Origin: Gemmatimonadota bacterium
GTDB lineage: Bacteria; Gemmatimonadota; Gemmatimonadetes; Longimicrobiales; Gaopeijiaceae
Reading direction: 5' to 3'
DNA: 5,212 nucleotides
Assembly (NCBI GenBank): GCA_015492755.1
Contig: WGEM01000379.1
Coordinates: 1-5,212 of the forward strand
Shown here: positions 1 to 5,212 of the stretch, one piece after another
Layout of the letters: every line of letters begins with the position of its first letter
Position numbering within the stretch: position 1 is the first letter of the stretch
Notes under the pieces: generated by a model
Told to the model about the DNA's origin: nothing
Seen by the model: only the letters and a program-made list of their open reading frames with translations
The model's database searches: none
Translations under genes and position numbers: made by a program

Positions 1-13
1 GAGAGCGGGCCGC

Positions 14-117
14 GTTGGGCGTGCCACGGCCCCGAATCCTAGGCGGCGCGACGACGGCGTAGCCCGAGCTACGTCCAGGAGCGCCAACGACGGAGGCGGG
101 GCCGTGCCGCGCCCAAC
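14..117. repeat. Nested inverted-repeat element A (104 bp)
   Basis: Seen directly: arms 14-34 and 97-117 are complementary at 19 of 21 positions; one exception is a T-G pair (22/109), the other a C-C mismatch (24/107). Inside, 58-63 (CGTAGC) and 68-73 (GCTACG) form a perfect 6-bp hairpin around the loop CCGA. Outer and inner stems share the same centre (65.5), leaving two single-stranded flanks of exactly 23 nt each (35-57 and 74-96). These flanks are related to each other as direct repeats, not inverted ones. The same architecture recurs at 155-257. It could be a structured RNA, a cruciform, or a REP/MITE-like palindromic repeat. I do not recognise a named family. Confidence 0.75.
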
Positions 118-182
118 CCACAATCTTCCATGTCATGGTCCTGCAGGTGGATGGGCACATGGTGGGTTCGCGGTTGATCCAT
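69..182 (-). CDS. Possible 37-aa small ORF across the palindromic elements
   Basis: An ATG (182-180) is preceded by GAGGAGGAG (196-188) at ideal Shine-Dalgarno spacing. The frame runs 37 codons to a TAG at 71-69. The peptide starts MDQPRTHHVPIHLQDHDMED: it has four histidines among residues 7-16 and an Arg/Trp-rich tail, and I recognise no domain. The Shine-Dalgarno sequence lies in the unpaired flank of element B, and the stop codon falls inside the inner hairpin of element A. It could be a real small protein, a leader peptide for a gene beyond the left edge, or a chance ORF beside a purine-rich loop. Codon use is not strongly GC3-biased, which argues against an old conserved gene. Existence as a translated gene is uncertain. 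Confidence 0.25.
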   Translation of the reverse strand: MDQPRTHHVPIHLQDHDMEDCGLGAARPRLRRWRSWT

Positions 183-257
183 CGTCGCTCCTCCTCACCG
201 TAGCGCTGCTACGCCTCGTCGGCGCTCCTCGACTGAACACGCGAACCCACCACGTGC
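155..257. repeat. Nested inverted-repeat element B (103 bp)
   Basis: Seen directly: arms 155-172 and 240-257 pair at 17 of 18 positions (only 159/253 fails). Inside, 199-204 (CGTAGC) and 208-213 (GCTACG) form a 6-bp hairpin with a 3-nt loop, centred on position 206, exactly the centre of the outer arms. The flanks between the stems are 26 nt on each side, and both contain a TCGTC..GCTCCTC motif in direct orientation. The inner stem is identical in sequence to that of element A. The flanks match the reverse complement of element A, while the outer stem differs in sequence. The element begins 29 bp past the btpA stop codon on that gene's strand, so it could also shape the 3' end of the dinB-btpA transcript. 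Confidence 0.75.
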
Positions 258-286
258 GCGGCCCACTCCTTTACTCGGACAGGCTC

Positions 287-1117
287 CTATCCCCGAACGG
301 CAGCGACCAGCGCGGCGGCCCGGGCGGGATCGATCCCCGTTCCGGGCCGCCCGTCGTTCATGACGGAGGTGCCGACGATGGCCCCGTCCGCCTCCGCCAG
401 AAGTTGGTGCGCGTGGGCTGCGGTCACCCCGCTCCCCACGAAGATCACCGCCTTCGGCACGGCCTGACGGACACGGTGCAGGTCTGCGGGAGCCGTGGCG
501 GCGCCGGTTCCGGAGCCGCTCACCACCAGCGCGTCGGCCAGGCCGCGCCACCAGGTGTCGCGGGCCGCGTCTTCCAGCCCCCACCCGCTCGGAGGTGTGG
601 CGTGCTTGACGTGCACGTCGGCGAAGATGGCCACGCCGGGTGCCAGATGCGCGCGACGGCGGAGTGTGGCGTGGGCGCGGCCCTGGATGAGCCCCTGATC
701 GGTCCACATGGCGCCCACGTGCACATTGACCCGGATGAAAGCGGCGTCGCATACCGCCGCCAGCGCCAGCGCCGCCTCCGCGTCGTTGCGGAGCACGTTC
801 ACACCCACCGGAAGGGACGCCGCCCCGCGCACCGCGGCGACGGCGCGTGCCATGGCCGCTACCGTCTCCGGCGGCACACGCCCCGGGTGGAAGGGCACAT
901 CTCCGAAGTTCTCCACCATCACAGCGTCGAATCCCGCCCCCGCCAGCGCGGTGGCGTCGGCGCAGGCCCGGTCCAGCACCTCGTCCATGGACCCCCTCCA
1001 GCCGGGCGCGCCGGGGAGGGGCAGGAGATGCACCATGCCCACCAGCCACGGAGGCGGCCCCTCCAGCGGGAGGAGAGGGGCCGGTGCCGTACCCGGAGGC
1101 GAGGACGACCCGCTCAT
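287..1117 (-). CDS. btpA: BtpA/SgcQ-family TIM-barrel protein
   Basis: The 276-aa product matches the BtpA family. Motifs visible in order are GMVHLLPLPGAPGW (residues 27-40), VENFGDVPF (68-76), PVGVNVLRND (103-112), FIRVNVHVGAMWTDQG (127-142), DVHVKH (167-172), VSGSGTG (199-205), FVGSGVT (226-232) and GAIVGTSVM (245-253). This pattern fits a complete (beta/alpha)8 phosphate-binding barrel of normal length. BtpA was named for a role in photosystem I stability in cyanobacteria. Most homologues, including SgcQ, lie in non-photosynthetic bacteria and have no settled substrate, so a photosynthetic role should not be transferred here. The protein is expected to be cytosolic, as no signal peptide is visible. 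The ATG overlaps the dinB stop codon as ATGA and has a GGGAG ribosome-binding site 8 nt upstream (1130-1126), which supports this start and translational coupling. Confidence 0.9.
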   Translation of the reverse strand: MSGSSSPPGTAPAPLLPLEGPPPWLVGMVHLLPLPGAPGWRGSMDEVLDRACADATALAGAGFDAVMVENFGDVPFHPGRVPPETVAAMARAVAAVRGAASLPVGVNVLRNDAEAALALAAVCDAAFIRVNVHVGAMWTDQGLIQGRAHATLRRRAHLAPGVAIFADVHVKHATPPSGWGLEDAARDTWWRGLADALVVSGSGTGAATAPADLHRVRQAVPKAVIFVGSGVTAAHAHQLLAEADGAIVGTSVMNDGRPGTGIDPARAAALVAAVRG

Positions 1118-2364
1118 CGCCGGCGCTCCCGCTCATCGCTCCGGAGGGCCTCCAGCTGGGCGGCGCGGAGGACCGCTTCACGCCCGAAGCGCGCCCGCAG
1201 CTCGTCCACCGTGCGTGACACCAGACGCTCCCGGGGCGTGTCCAGGGCTCCGGCGCCGTCGTGAGGGAAGAGCGACAGTTGCTCGGGCGCGTCACGCGCC
1301 GGTACCAGATTCGTCACGCCGATGCCGATGAGCCTCACCGCTACGGGTCGCGCCCACCGCAGCTCCGCCAGCAGCGCCCTGGCGACCTCCGCCACCGTCC
1401 GGTCGGACTCCACCGCGTCGGTGAGGGTGCGTGCGCGCTGCCGCACGGTGAAGTCGAAGTCCTTGACCTTCACGATAACGGTGCGGGCGCGCAGGTGCTT
1501 CCGTCTCAGTGTACCCGCCACCGACTCTGCCAGTCGCTGGAGCCGGCGCGCCAGCTCCGCATCGTCGCTCACGTCACGCGCGAAGGTGCGTTCCGATGAG
1601 ATGGACCTCCGTCGTTCGTGGGGATCCACCGCGCTGTCGTCGGCGCCGTGGATGCGGCGGTGGAGCCAGCGGCCGCGGCGCGCCCCGAACCACCGCACCC
1701 ACCACTCCGGTTGCACATCCCAGGCGTCGTTCACCGTCACCAGGCCACGCCGCGCCAGTGCCTCTGCCAGCGCAGGCCCCACGCCCGGGAGGTCCGCCAG
1801 CGTGAGGGTGCGGAGAAACGCCTCCTCCTCGCCCGGAGGAACCACGAAGACGCCCGCGGGCTTGGCCCGGCGGCTCGCCAGCTTGGCGATGACCCGGCTC
1901 GTTCCTCCGCCGATGGAGACGGAGATGGCCGTCTCCTCCCGCACCTGCGCGCGGATCCTCTCGGCGCACGCCTCGAGGGATGCTCCACCGAAGACGCGCT
2001 CCGTGCCCGTCAGGTCCAGGTAGAACTCGTCCACCGATGCCGCCTGGACCACCGGCGCGAGCGTCTCCAGCGTCCGCCGGACCCGGGCGCCGGCGTCCGC
2101 CACCAGGGCGCGTGGTACGCCCACCACGGTGGCGTGGGGACACAGCCGGAGCGCCTGAGCCGTGGGCATGGCGGAGCGGACGCCGTAGGCGCGCGCCTCG
2201 TACGAGGCCGACGTCACCACGCCGCGCCCGTCCGGCGAGCCGCCCACGATGAGACAGGGCGTGCGCCCCGCGCCCTCAGGGTCCGCCAGACGTGCCACCT
2301 GCACGAAGAAGGCGTCGCAGTCCACCAGGAGGATGCGTCGGGTGCGTGGAGAGCGTGACGTCAC
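1114..2364 (-). CDS. dinB: DNA polymerase IV (Y-family translesion polymerase)
   Basis: The 416-aa product is an error-prone, cytosolic Y-family polymerase that copies past lesions. Visible features are: palm motif LLVDCDAFF with metal ligand D15 and steric-gate F20; finger motif [17 protein letters not shown] (51-67); catalytic [11 protein letters not shown] with D112/E113; [13 protein letters not shown] (159-171); helix-hairpin-helix [15 protein letters not shown] (189-203); little-finger start [11 protein letters not shown] (251-261); and a beta-clamp binding motif QLSLF (362-366). About 50 residues follow the clamp motif, ending in an RARFG-containing tail seen in many bacterial homologues. 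The frame stays open upstream to 2919, but that part is the antisense of sodA. GTG 2364 is the only reasonable start just before the first strand; no clear Shine-Dalgarno sequence precedes it. Its final 4 bp overlap the btpA-family start. No LexA-type box was recognised upstream. Confidence 0.95.
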   Translation of the reverse strand: MTSRSPRTRRILLVDCDAFFVQVARLADPEGAGRTPCLIVGGSPDGRGVVTSASYEARAYGVRSAMPTAQALRLCPHATVVGVPRALVADAGARVRRTLETLAPVVQAASVDEFYLDLTGTERVFGGASLEACAERIRAQVREETAISVSIGGGTSRVIAKLASRRAKPAGVFVVPPGEEEAFLRTLTLADLPGVGPALAEALARRGLVTVNDAWDVQPEWWVRWFGARRGRWLHRRIHGADDSAVDPHERRRSISSERTFARDVSDDAELARRLQRLAESVAGTLRRKHLRARTVIVKVKDFDFTVRQRARTLTDAVESDRTVAEVARALLAELRWARPVAVRLIGIGVTNLVPARDAPEQLSLFPHDGAGALDTPRERLVSRTVDELRARFGREAVLRAAQLEALRSDERERRR

Positions 2365-2402
2365 GAGGCGCGGGACAGGGTCAGGGGGAACTCCACTCGA
2401 GA

Positions 2403-2435
2403 GGGTTTGCCGCCGGGAACCCCTCCGGGTACAAT
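2403..2435 (+). promoter_or_regulatory. sigma70-type promoter of sodA
   Basis: A -35 element TTGCCG (2407-2412, 4/6 of consensus) and a -10 element TACAAT (2430-2435, 5/6) are separated by 17 bp. Transcription would start near 2442, giving a leader of about 30 nt before the sodA ATG. A short inverted repeat, GGGTT (2403-2407) with AACCC (2418-2422), overlaps the -35 element and could be part of an operator; 5-bp arms are weak evidence. The site lies in the 109-bp gap between the divergent dinB and sodA genes. I saw no equally good promoter facing dinB. Confidence 0.65.
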
Positions 2436-2459
2436 CTCCGCGAAGACCACGACAAAGCC

Positions 2460-2465
2460 AAGGAG
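2460..2465 (+). promoter_or_regulatory. Ribosome binding site of sodA
   Basis: AAGGAG lies 8 nt before the ATG at 2474. It fixes the start codon and rules out the longer open frame that begins at 2249. Confidence 0.85.
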
Positions 2466-2473
2466 ATGGAGTC

Positions 2474-3094
2474 ATGCCGTACCCCTTCCAACTGCCCGAC
2501 CTCGGGTACGCGTACGACGCGCTCGAGCCGTACATCGATGCGCGCACCATGGAGATCCACCACTCCAAGCACCACGCCGGATACACGGCGAAGCTCAACG
2601 CGGCCCTGGAGGCCCATCCCGAGCTCCACGACCGATCGGCGGAGGAGCTGCTTGCCAACATCGACGCCGTGCCGGAGTCGATCCGCACCGCCGTCCGCAA
2701 CAACGGGGGCGGATACGTGAACCACAACCTCTTCTGGGACATCCTGACGCCAGGGGGTGCCGGCGAGCCGTCGGGAGCCCTGGCGGACGCGCTGAACGGC
2801 GCGTTCGGATCGTTGGACGCCTTCAAGGAGCGCTTCCTCTCCACCGCGGCGAGCCACTTCGGATCCGGGTGGGGCTGGCTGGCGGTGGACGGCGGCGGCG
2901 GGCTGCAGGTGTTCTCCACGCTGAATCAGGACTCGCCGCTGATGCAGGGGATGACGCCTGTGCTGGGCGTGGACGTGTGGGAGCACGCCTACTACCTCAA
3001 GTACCAGAACCGGCGGCCCGAGTACCTGGACAACTTCTGGTCCCTCATCAACTGGGATCGTGTGGCGACGCGTTACGCCGCCGCCAAGGGCTGA
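2474..3094 (+). CDS. sodA: Superoxide dismutase, Mn-type
   Basis: The 206-aa enzyme converts superoxide to oxygen and hydrogen peroxide, most likely in the cytosol (no signal peptide). It is a full-length Fe/Mn-family SOD. Metal ligands by family alignment are H29 (in MEIHHSKHH), H84 (NHNLFW, 83-88), D167 and H171 (DVWEHAYY, 167-174). H33 and Y37 match the second-shell active-site residues. The active-site glutamine sits in LNQDSPL (Q152), and the segment before the second ligand is NNGGGYVNH, with glycine where Fe-type enzymes carry glutamine. Both features favour manganese; cambialistic use cannot be excluded. Tyr81 replaces the His more usual in GGGHxNH sequences. The N-terminus [19 protein letters not shown] is canonical. 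The gene has its own promoter and ribosome-binding site and is followed by a strong hairpin, so it is probably monocistronic. Confidence 0.97.
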   Translation: MPYPFQLPDLGYAYDALEPYIDARTMEIHHSKHHAGYTAKLNAALEAHPELHDRSAEELLANIDAVPESIRTAVRNNGGGYVNHNLFWDILTPGGAGEPSGALADALNGAFGSLDAFKERFLSTAASHFGSGWGWLAVDGGGGLQVFSTLNQDSPLMQGMTPVLGVDVWEHAYYLKYQNRRPEYLDNFWSLINWDRVATRYAAAKG

Positions 3095-3104
3095 CCTCCG
3101 GCGC

Positions 3105-3141
3105 CTGCCCCGGGGTGGGCGCGGGGCTCACCCCGGGGCGG
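3105..3141 (+). terminator. Strong GC hairpin downstream of sodA, no U-tract
   Basis: Arms 3107-3117 and 3129-3139 are perfectly complementary over 11 bp (GCCCCGGGGTG / CACCCCGGGGC). Adding G-U pairs extends the stem from 3105/3141 to 3120/3126 with a 5-nt loop. It starts 11 nt past the sodA stop codon. The following bases (TGCGACGGATCC) hold no T-run, so this is not a classical intrinsic terminator. It may act as a non-canonical terminator or as a 3'-end stabiliser. Confidence 0.55.
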
Positions 3142-3163
3142 TGCGACGGATCCTTGCGAGGTC

Positions 3164-3179
3164 GTAAACAGATGTTTAC
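3164..3179. promoter_or_regulatory. Perfect palindrome, operator-like
   Basis: GTAAACA-GA-TGTTTAC has 7-bp arms and a 2-bp spacer. It lies in an AT-rich island (about 3162-3190) within a very GC-rich window, upstream of the LysM gene and past the sodA hairpin. A TTGCGA (3154-3159) resembles a -35 box, but no good -10 follows at the right distance. The position suits a transcription-factor site controlling the downstream gene pair. I cannot assign a regulator. Confidence 0.45.
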
Positions 3180-3240
3180 TTATGGTTTCATGTGCTGACC
3201 CGTGGCGTCGTATGCCGCGCCGAACCCGAACGCTTCGCGG

Positions 3241-4020
3241 ATGAACCTGACACCCGACGTCCAGGCTTCGAGTGCTGCGTCCCGGGCGAGGGGCGCATGG
3301 TTGGTCCTGACGGTGCTCCTGGCGGTGTGGCCCACCACCGCGCTTGGGCAGAGCCTCCGGGGATCCACCCGGTCGCTGGATCTGCAGAACCGCGTGGCCC
3401 GCCAGCACGACTTCACGTACATCGACACGGCGGAGCGCGTGCGCTACTTCGCCTCCCGGGGCTGGCTGGTGCGCGTGCGTCCCAACCGCGACTTCCAGCT
3501 GCACGCCGTCTCCTTTCCCTATGCGCGACCGGAAGTGGCGCTCTTCCTGGAGCGCCTGGGACGGCAGTACCGTGCCGCGTGTGGGGAGCAGCTCGTGGTG
3601 ACCAGCCTCACCCGCCCCACCACCCGGCAGCCCCGCAACGCCTCGTCGCGCTCGGTGCACCCCACCGGGATGGCGGTGGACCTGCGCTACAGCCGGAACC
3701 GCACGTGTCGCCGGTGGCTGGAAGACGTGCTCCTCTCGCTGGAGTCGGCGGGCGTCCTGGAGGCCACCCGGGAGCGCTATCCCGCGCACTACCACGTGGC
3801 CGTCTTCCCTCGCCAGTACGCCGCCTACGTGGAACGGCTCCGCTCGCGTACCGCCGACCGGATGGCGCAGGTGGCGTACCGCGTGCGGCCCGGCGACTCG
3901 CTCTGGACCATTGCGCGCAAGCACGGGACCACGGTGGAGCGGCTCCGCCAGGTGAACGGTCTGCGGGGGAGTCGGATCTACGCCGGCCAGGTGCTGGAAG
4001 TCCCCACCGGTAGCCGGTGA
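3241..4020 (+). CDS. Secreted LAS-metallopeptidase-like protein with C-terminal LysM
   Basis: Predicted 259-aa exported protein. Residues 15-36 form a signal peptide (SRARG, then hydrophobic [11 protein letters not shown], then TTALG before QS). The central domain has [10 protein letters not shown] (138-147) and HYHVAVFP (183-190). H140, D147 and H185 have the spacing of the zinc ligands of M15/LAS-type D-Ala-D-Ala peptidases (HxxxxxxD then HxH), with E178 or H183 as possible catalytic residues. The domain resembles what I recall as DUF5715. Cys114 and Cys156 could form a disulfide. Residues 213-255 are a LysM module ([17 protein letters not shown], then VNGL) expected to bind peptidoglycan. 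The likely role is cell-wall binding with possible peptide-bond cleavage; activity is inferred. ATG 3241 is chosen because it gives a normal signal peptide; GTG 3202 would add 13 residues. Neither has a clear Shine-Dalgarno sequence. The stop overlaps the next start. Confidence 0.8.
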   Translation: MNLTPDVQASSAASRARGAWLVLTVLLAVWPTTALGQSLRGSTRSLDLQNRVARQHDFTYIDTAERVRYFASRGWLVRVRPNRDFQLHAVSFPYARPEVALFLERLGRQYRAACGEQLVVTSLTRPTTRQPRNASSRSVHPTGMAVDLRYSRNRTCRRWLEDVLLSLESAGVLEATRERYPAHYHVAVFPRQYAAYVERLRSRTADRMAQVAYRVRPGDSLWTIARKHGTTVERLRQVNGLRGSRIYAGQVLEVPTGSR

Positions 4021-4649
4021 CCCCTCCTTCGAGCGGCGATTGGCGGCGGGTGCTGCCCGACGAGGTGGACGCCCGCACCCGGTACGAACTCCTCACCTCG
4101 TTGGTGGTGCCGCGGCCCATCGCGTGGGTGTCCACCTACGGTGCGGGCGGCGCCCGGAACCTGGCGCCCTTCAGCTACTACGCCGCCCTTTCGGCCTCCC
4201 CGATGCTGGTGGGCGTTTCCGTGGGGCACCGGAACGGGGTGCCCAAGGACACCCTCGTGAACGTGCGCGCGCGACGGGCCTTCTGCATCAACGTGGTCCC
4301 GGAAGCGATGCTGGAACCCATGAACGCCACCTCCGCCGACGTACCCCCGGGTGTGGACGAATTCGAGCTGGCGGGCCTGGAGGTGGGAGCTTCGGAGCGT
4401 GTGGACGCCCCCTACGTGGCGGGTGCCCCGGCGGTGCTGGAGTGTACGCTGGAGCGCGAGGTGGATCTGGGTGAGGCCCCGAACACGCTGATCATCGGGC
4501 GGGTCGTAGGCGTGCTGTTGGATGAGGGTCTCCCCTTCCTGGAGGGCACGCATCAGGTAGACCCCTCCGCCCTGCGGCCGGTGGGGCGTCTCTCGGGGGG
4601 CGGCTACGCCCTCCCCGGCCCCGTGCGCGTCCTCCCCCGGCCGCGGTGA
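4017..4649 (+). CDS. Flavin reductase-like FMN-binding split-barrel protein
   Basis: The 210-aa protein matches the flavin reductase-like family (FMN-binding split barrel). Visible blocks are RPIAWVST (33-40), NLAPFSYY (48-55), SPMLVGVSV (61-69), [18 protein letters not shown] (77-94), [17 protein letters not shown] (105-121), APAVLEC before the mid-domain strand, and a late IIGRVVGV strand. Members bind FMN and often reduce free flavin with NAD(P)H, supplying a partner monooxygenase. No partner oxygenase is visible here, so the physiological substrate is unknown. It is cytosolic, with no signal peptide. The GTG start overlaps the preceding TGA as GTGA and has no good Shine-Dalgarno sequence of its own, so translation probably depends on re-initiation after the LysM gene. 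Pairing with an exported cell-wall protein is functionally puzzling. Confidence 0.88.
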   Translation: MTPPSSGDWRRVLPDEVDARTRYELLTSLVVPRPIAWVSTYGAGGARNLAPFSYYAALSASPMLVGVSVGHRNGVPKDTLVNVRARRAFCINVVPEAMLEPMNATSADVPPGVDEFELAGLEVGASERVDAPYVAGAPAVLECTLEREVDLGEAPNTLIIGRVVGVLLDEGLPFLEGTHQVDPSALRPVGRLSGGGYALPGPVRVLPRPR

Positions 4650-4663
4650 GCGCTGTGGCGTGA

Positions 4664-4681
4664 GCGACGCGGCTTCGTCGC
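4664..4681. terminator. Small hairpin between convergent genes
   Basis: GCGACG (4664-4669) and CGTCGC (4676-4681) form a perfect 6-bp stem with a 6-nt loop in the 50-bp gap between the convergent stop codons. There is no T-run on either strand. Its position suits a bidirectional transcript end, but a 6-bp GC stem is common by chance at this base composition. Confidence 0.3.
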
Positions 4682-4699
4682 GCGCCGTCCACCGGACCC

Positions 4700-5212
4700 T
4701 CACCCACCTCCCGCCCACCCCCAGAGGCGGGTCAAGCCTTCGGCATAGTCCATGAGGACCGGCGCCGAGGCGTCGACGCCCGCCACCAGCAGGTAGGGGG
4801 TGCGCCCCGGGAGGAGGGCGAGTACACGCCGGTTGTGCTCGGGGCCCATGTCCCGGGCCACGATCACGTCGCGCTCCGGCCGGGGCGGCGCCTGCCAGAG
4901 GAGCGGCTCCAGCTCCAGCGTGCCGAATCGGTCGCTTTGCGCTTCGCGGAGGCAGGTGGCGGACGGCTCCGCGTCCCGTCTCACGAACGCCACGTTCCCG
5001 GGCGAGAGCTCCAGAGGTCTCAGGTCGTCGGGGCGCCCGGGCAGGGGCCGGAAATCCAGCGCGGGCGCGTCGGCGCCGCCCGGCGCACGGGCGTAGGCGT
5101 CCACCGCGCAGAGGTCGTTGCGCCGCAGCGCGGTTTCGATGGAGTCCCGCCGCATCCCCGCGGCCGCCAGCCTCGCGGAGACCCTGGAGGCCCAGCTTCC
5201 GTGCACGAAGAC
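4700..5212 (-). CDS. C-terminal part of an unrecognised protein, 5' end outside window
   Basis: The frame is open from the right edge (170 codons visible, starting VFVHGSWASR) to a TGA at 4702-4700. A GTG at 5206 could serve as a start, but the frame continues upstream without a stop, so this is most likely the end of a longer gene. Visible segments are ARLAAAGMRRDSIETALRRN, CAVDAYARAP, CLREAQSDRFGTLELEPLLW, VIVARDMGPEHNRRVLALLP and a closing YAEGLTRLWGW. No membrane helix or catalytic motif is seen in this part. The pattern recalls the soluble tail of large membrane glycosyltransferases, but that is a weak impression and the function is unassigned. It converges on the flavin reductase-like gene. 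Confidence 0.75.
   Translation of the reverse strand, partial: VFVHGSWASRVSARLAAAGMRRDSIETALRRNDLCAVDAYARAPGGADAPALDFRPLPGRPDDLRPLELSPGNVAFVRRDAEPSATCLREAQSDRFGTLELEPLLWQAPPRPERDVIVARDMGPEHNRRVLALLPGRTPYLLVAGVDASAPVLMDYAEGLTRLWGWAGGG

Larger units (their letters stand above)
1..286. other. Non-coding left flank with palindromic pair
   Basis: This stretch past the btpA-family stop holds elements A and B, a 37-bp lower-GC spacer (118-154) containing CCTGCAGG (140-147) and CCATGTCATGG (128-138), and the small ORF described separately. The long plus-strand open frame that begins at 104 continues through btpA in antisense and is not a gene. No tRNA cloverleaf or transposase is visible. Confidence 0.6.

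Noticed and set aside
14..117. Integron attC site
   Set aside because: The ends read GTTGGGC...GCCCAAC, the reverse of the attC order (RYYYAAC...GTTRRRY). The stem is nearly perfect and lacks extrahelical bases. No RYYYAAC/GTTRRRY pair frames the spacer and no integrase is visible.
1..120. tRNA gene
   Set aside because: CCCCGAATCC looks slightly like a T-arm, but no acceptor, D or anticodon arms of correct spacing can be built on either strand.
104..1264. 386-codon plus-strand open frame
   Set aside because: It lies antisense to the well-supported btpA-family gene and the end of dinB, and its translation is Arg/Gly/His-rich without domains. Long shadow frames are expected at this GC content.
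2249..2473. 75-codon N-terminal extension of SodA
   Set aside because: It covers the dinB start and the sodA promoter. The ATG at 2474 has a perfect ribosome-binding site and a canonical SOD N-terminus.
2365..2473. LexA/SOS box for dinB
   Set aside because: No GTTC/GAAC pair with accepted spacing and no CTGT-N8-ACAG pattern was found in the divergent region.
2365..2919. 185-codon N-terminal extension of DinB
   Set aside because: It is the antisense of sodA and has no recognisable domain. The Y-family fold begins right after GTG 2364.
3164..3179. BirA-type biotin operator
   Set aside because: The half-sites GTAAAC and GTTTAC are similar, but the usual spacer of about 14-16 bp is missing and no biotin gene is nearby.

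Overview
The window is very GC-rich (roughly 70%) and densely packed. Its gene set points to a free-living, high-GC bacterium: a Y-family polymerase, a BtpA-type barrel protein, an Mn-type superoxide dismutase, a secreted LysM protein and a flavin reductase-like protein. The secreted protein (a possible M15/DUF5715-like domain plus LysM) and the C-terminal fragment at the right edge remind me of Gemmatimonadota. That phylum is an inference from memory, not something the sequence proves.

Layout. (1) Positions 1-286 hold no convincing large gene. They hold two nested inverted-repeat elements of about 104 bp each (14-117 and 155-257). Each has a long outer stem and a short inner hairpin (CGTAGC..GCTACG) centred exactly on the same axis. 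The elements resemble each other in opposite orientation. A 37-codon ORF with a strong Shine-Dalgarno sequence lies across them on the minus strand. (2) Positions 287-2364 hold a minus-strand pair, dinB (DNA polymerase IV) followed by a btpA-family gene, joined by a 4-bp ATGA overlap. (3) Positions 2365-2473 are a divergent intergenic region with a good sigma70-type promoter for sodA. (4) Positions 2474-3094 hold sodA on the plus strand, followed by a very strong GC hairpin without a U-tract. (5) Positions 3142-3240 are an unusually AT-rich spacer with a perfect 7+7 palindrome. (6) Positions 3241-4649 hold a plus-strand pair with a 4-bp GTGA overlap: a secreted LAS-metallopeptidase-like/LysM protein and a flavin reductase-like FMN-binding protein. 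(7) Positions 4700-5212 hold the 3' part of a minus-strand gene of unknown function that runs off the right edge and converges on the flavin reductase gene.

How the genes fit together. dinB and sodA, divergently placed, are both stress-associated (translesion synthesis and superoxide removal), but no shared operator or SOS box could be recognised. The two 4-bp overlaps (dinB/btpA and LysM protein/flavin reductase) suggest translational coupling, without showing a common pathway. The part least explained by known families is the paired palindromic region at the left end.
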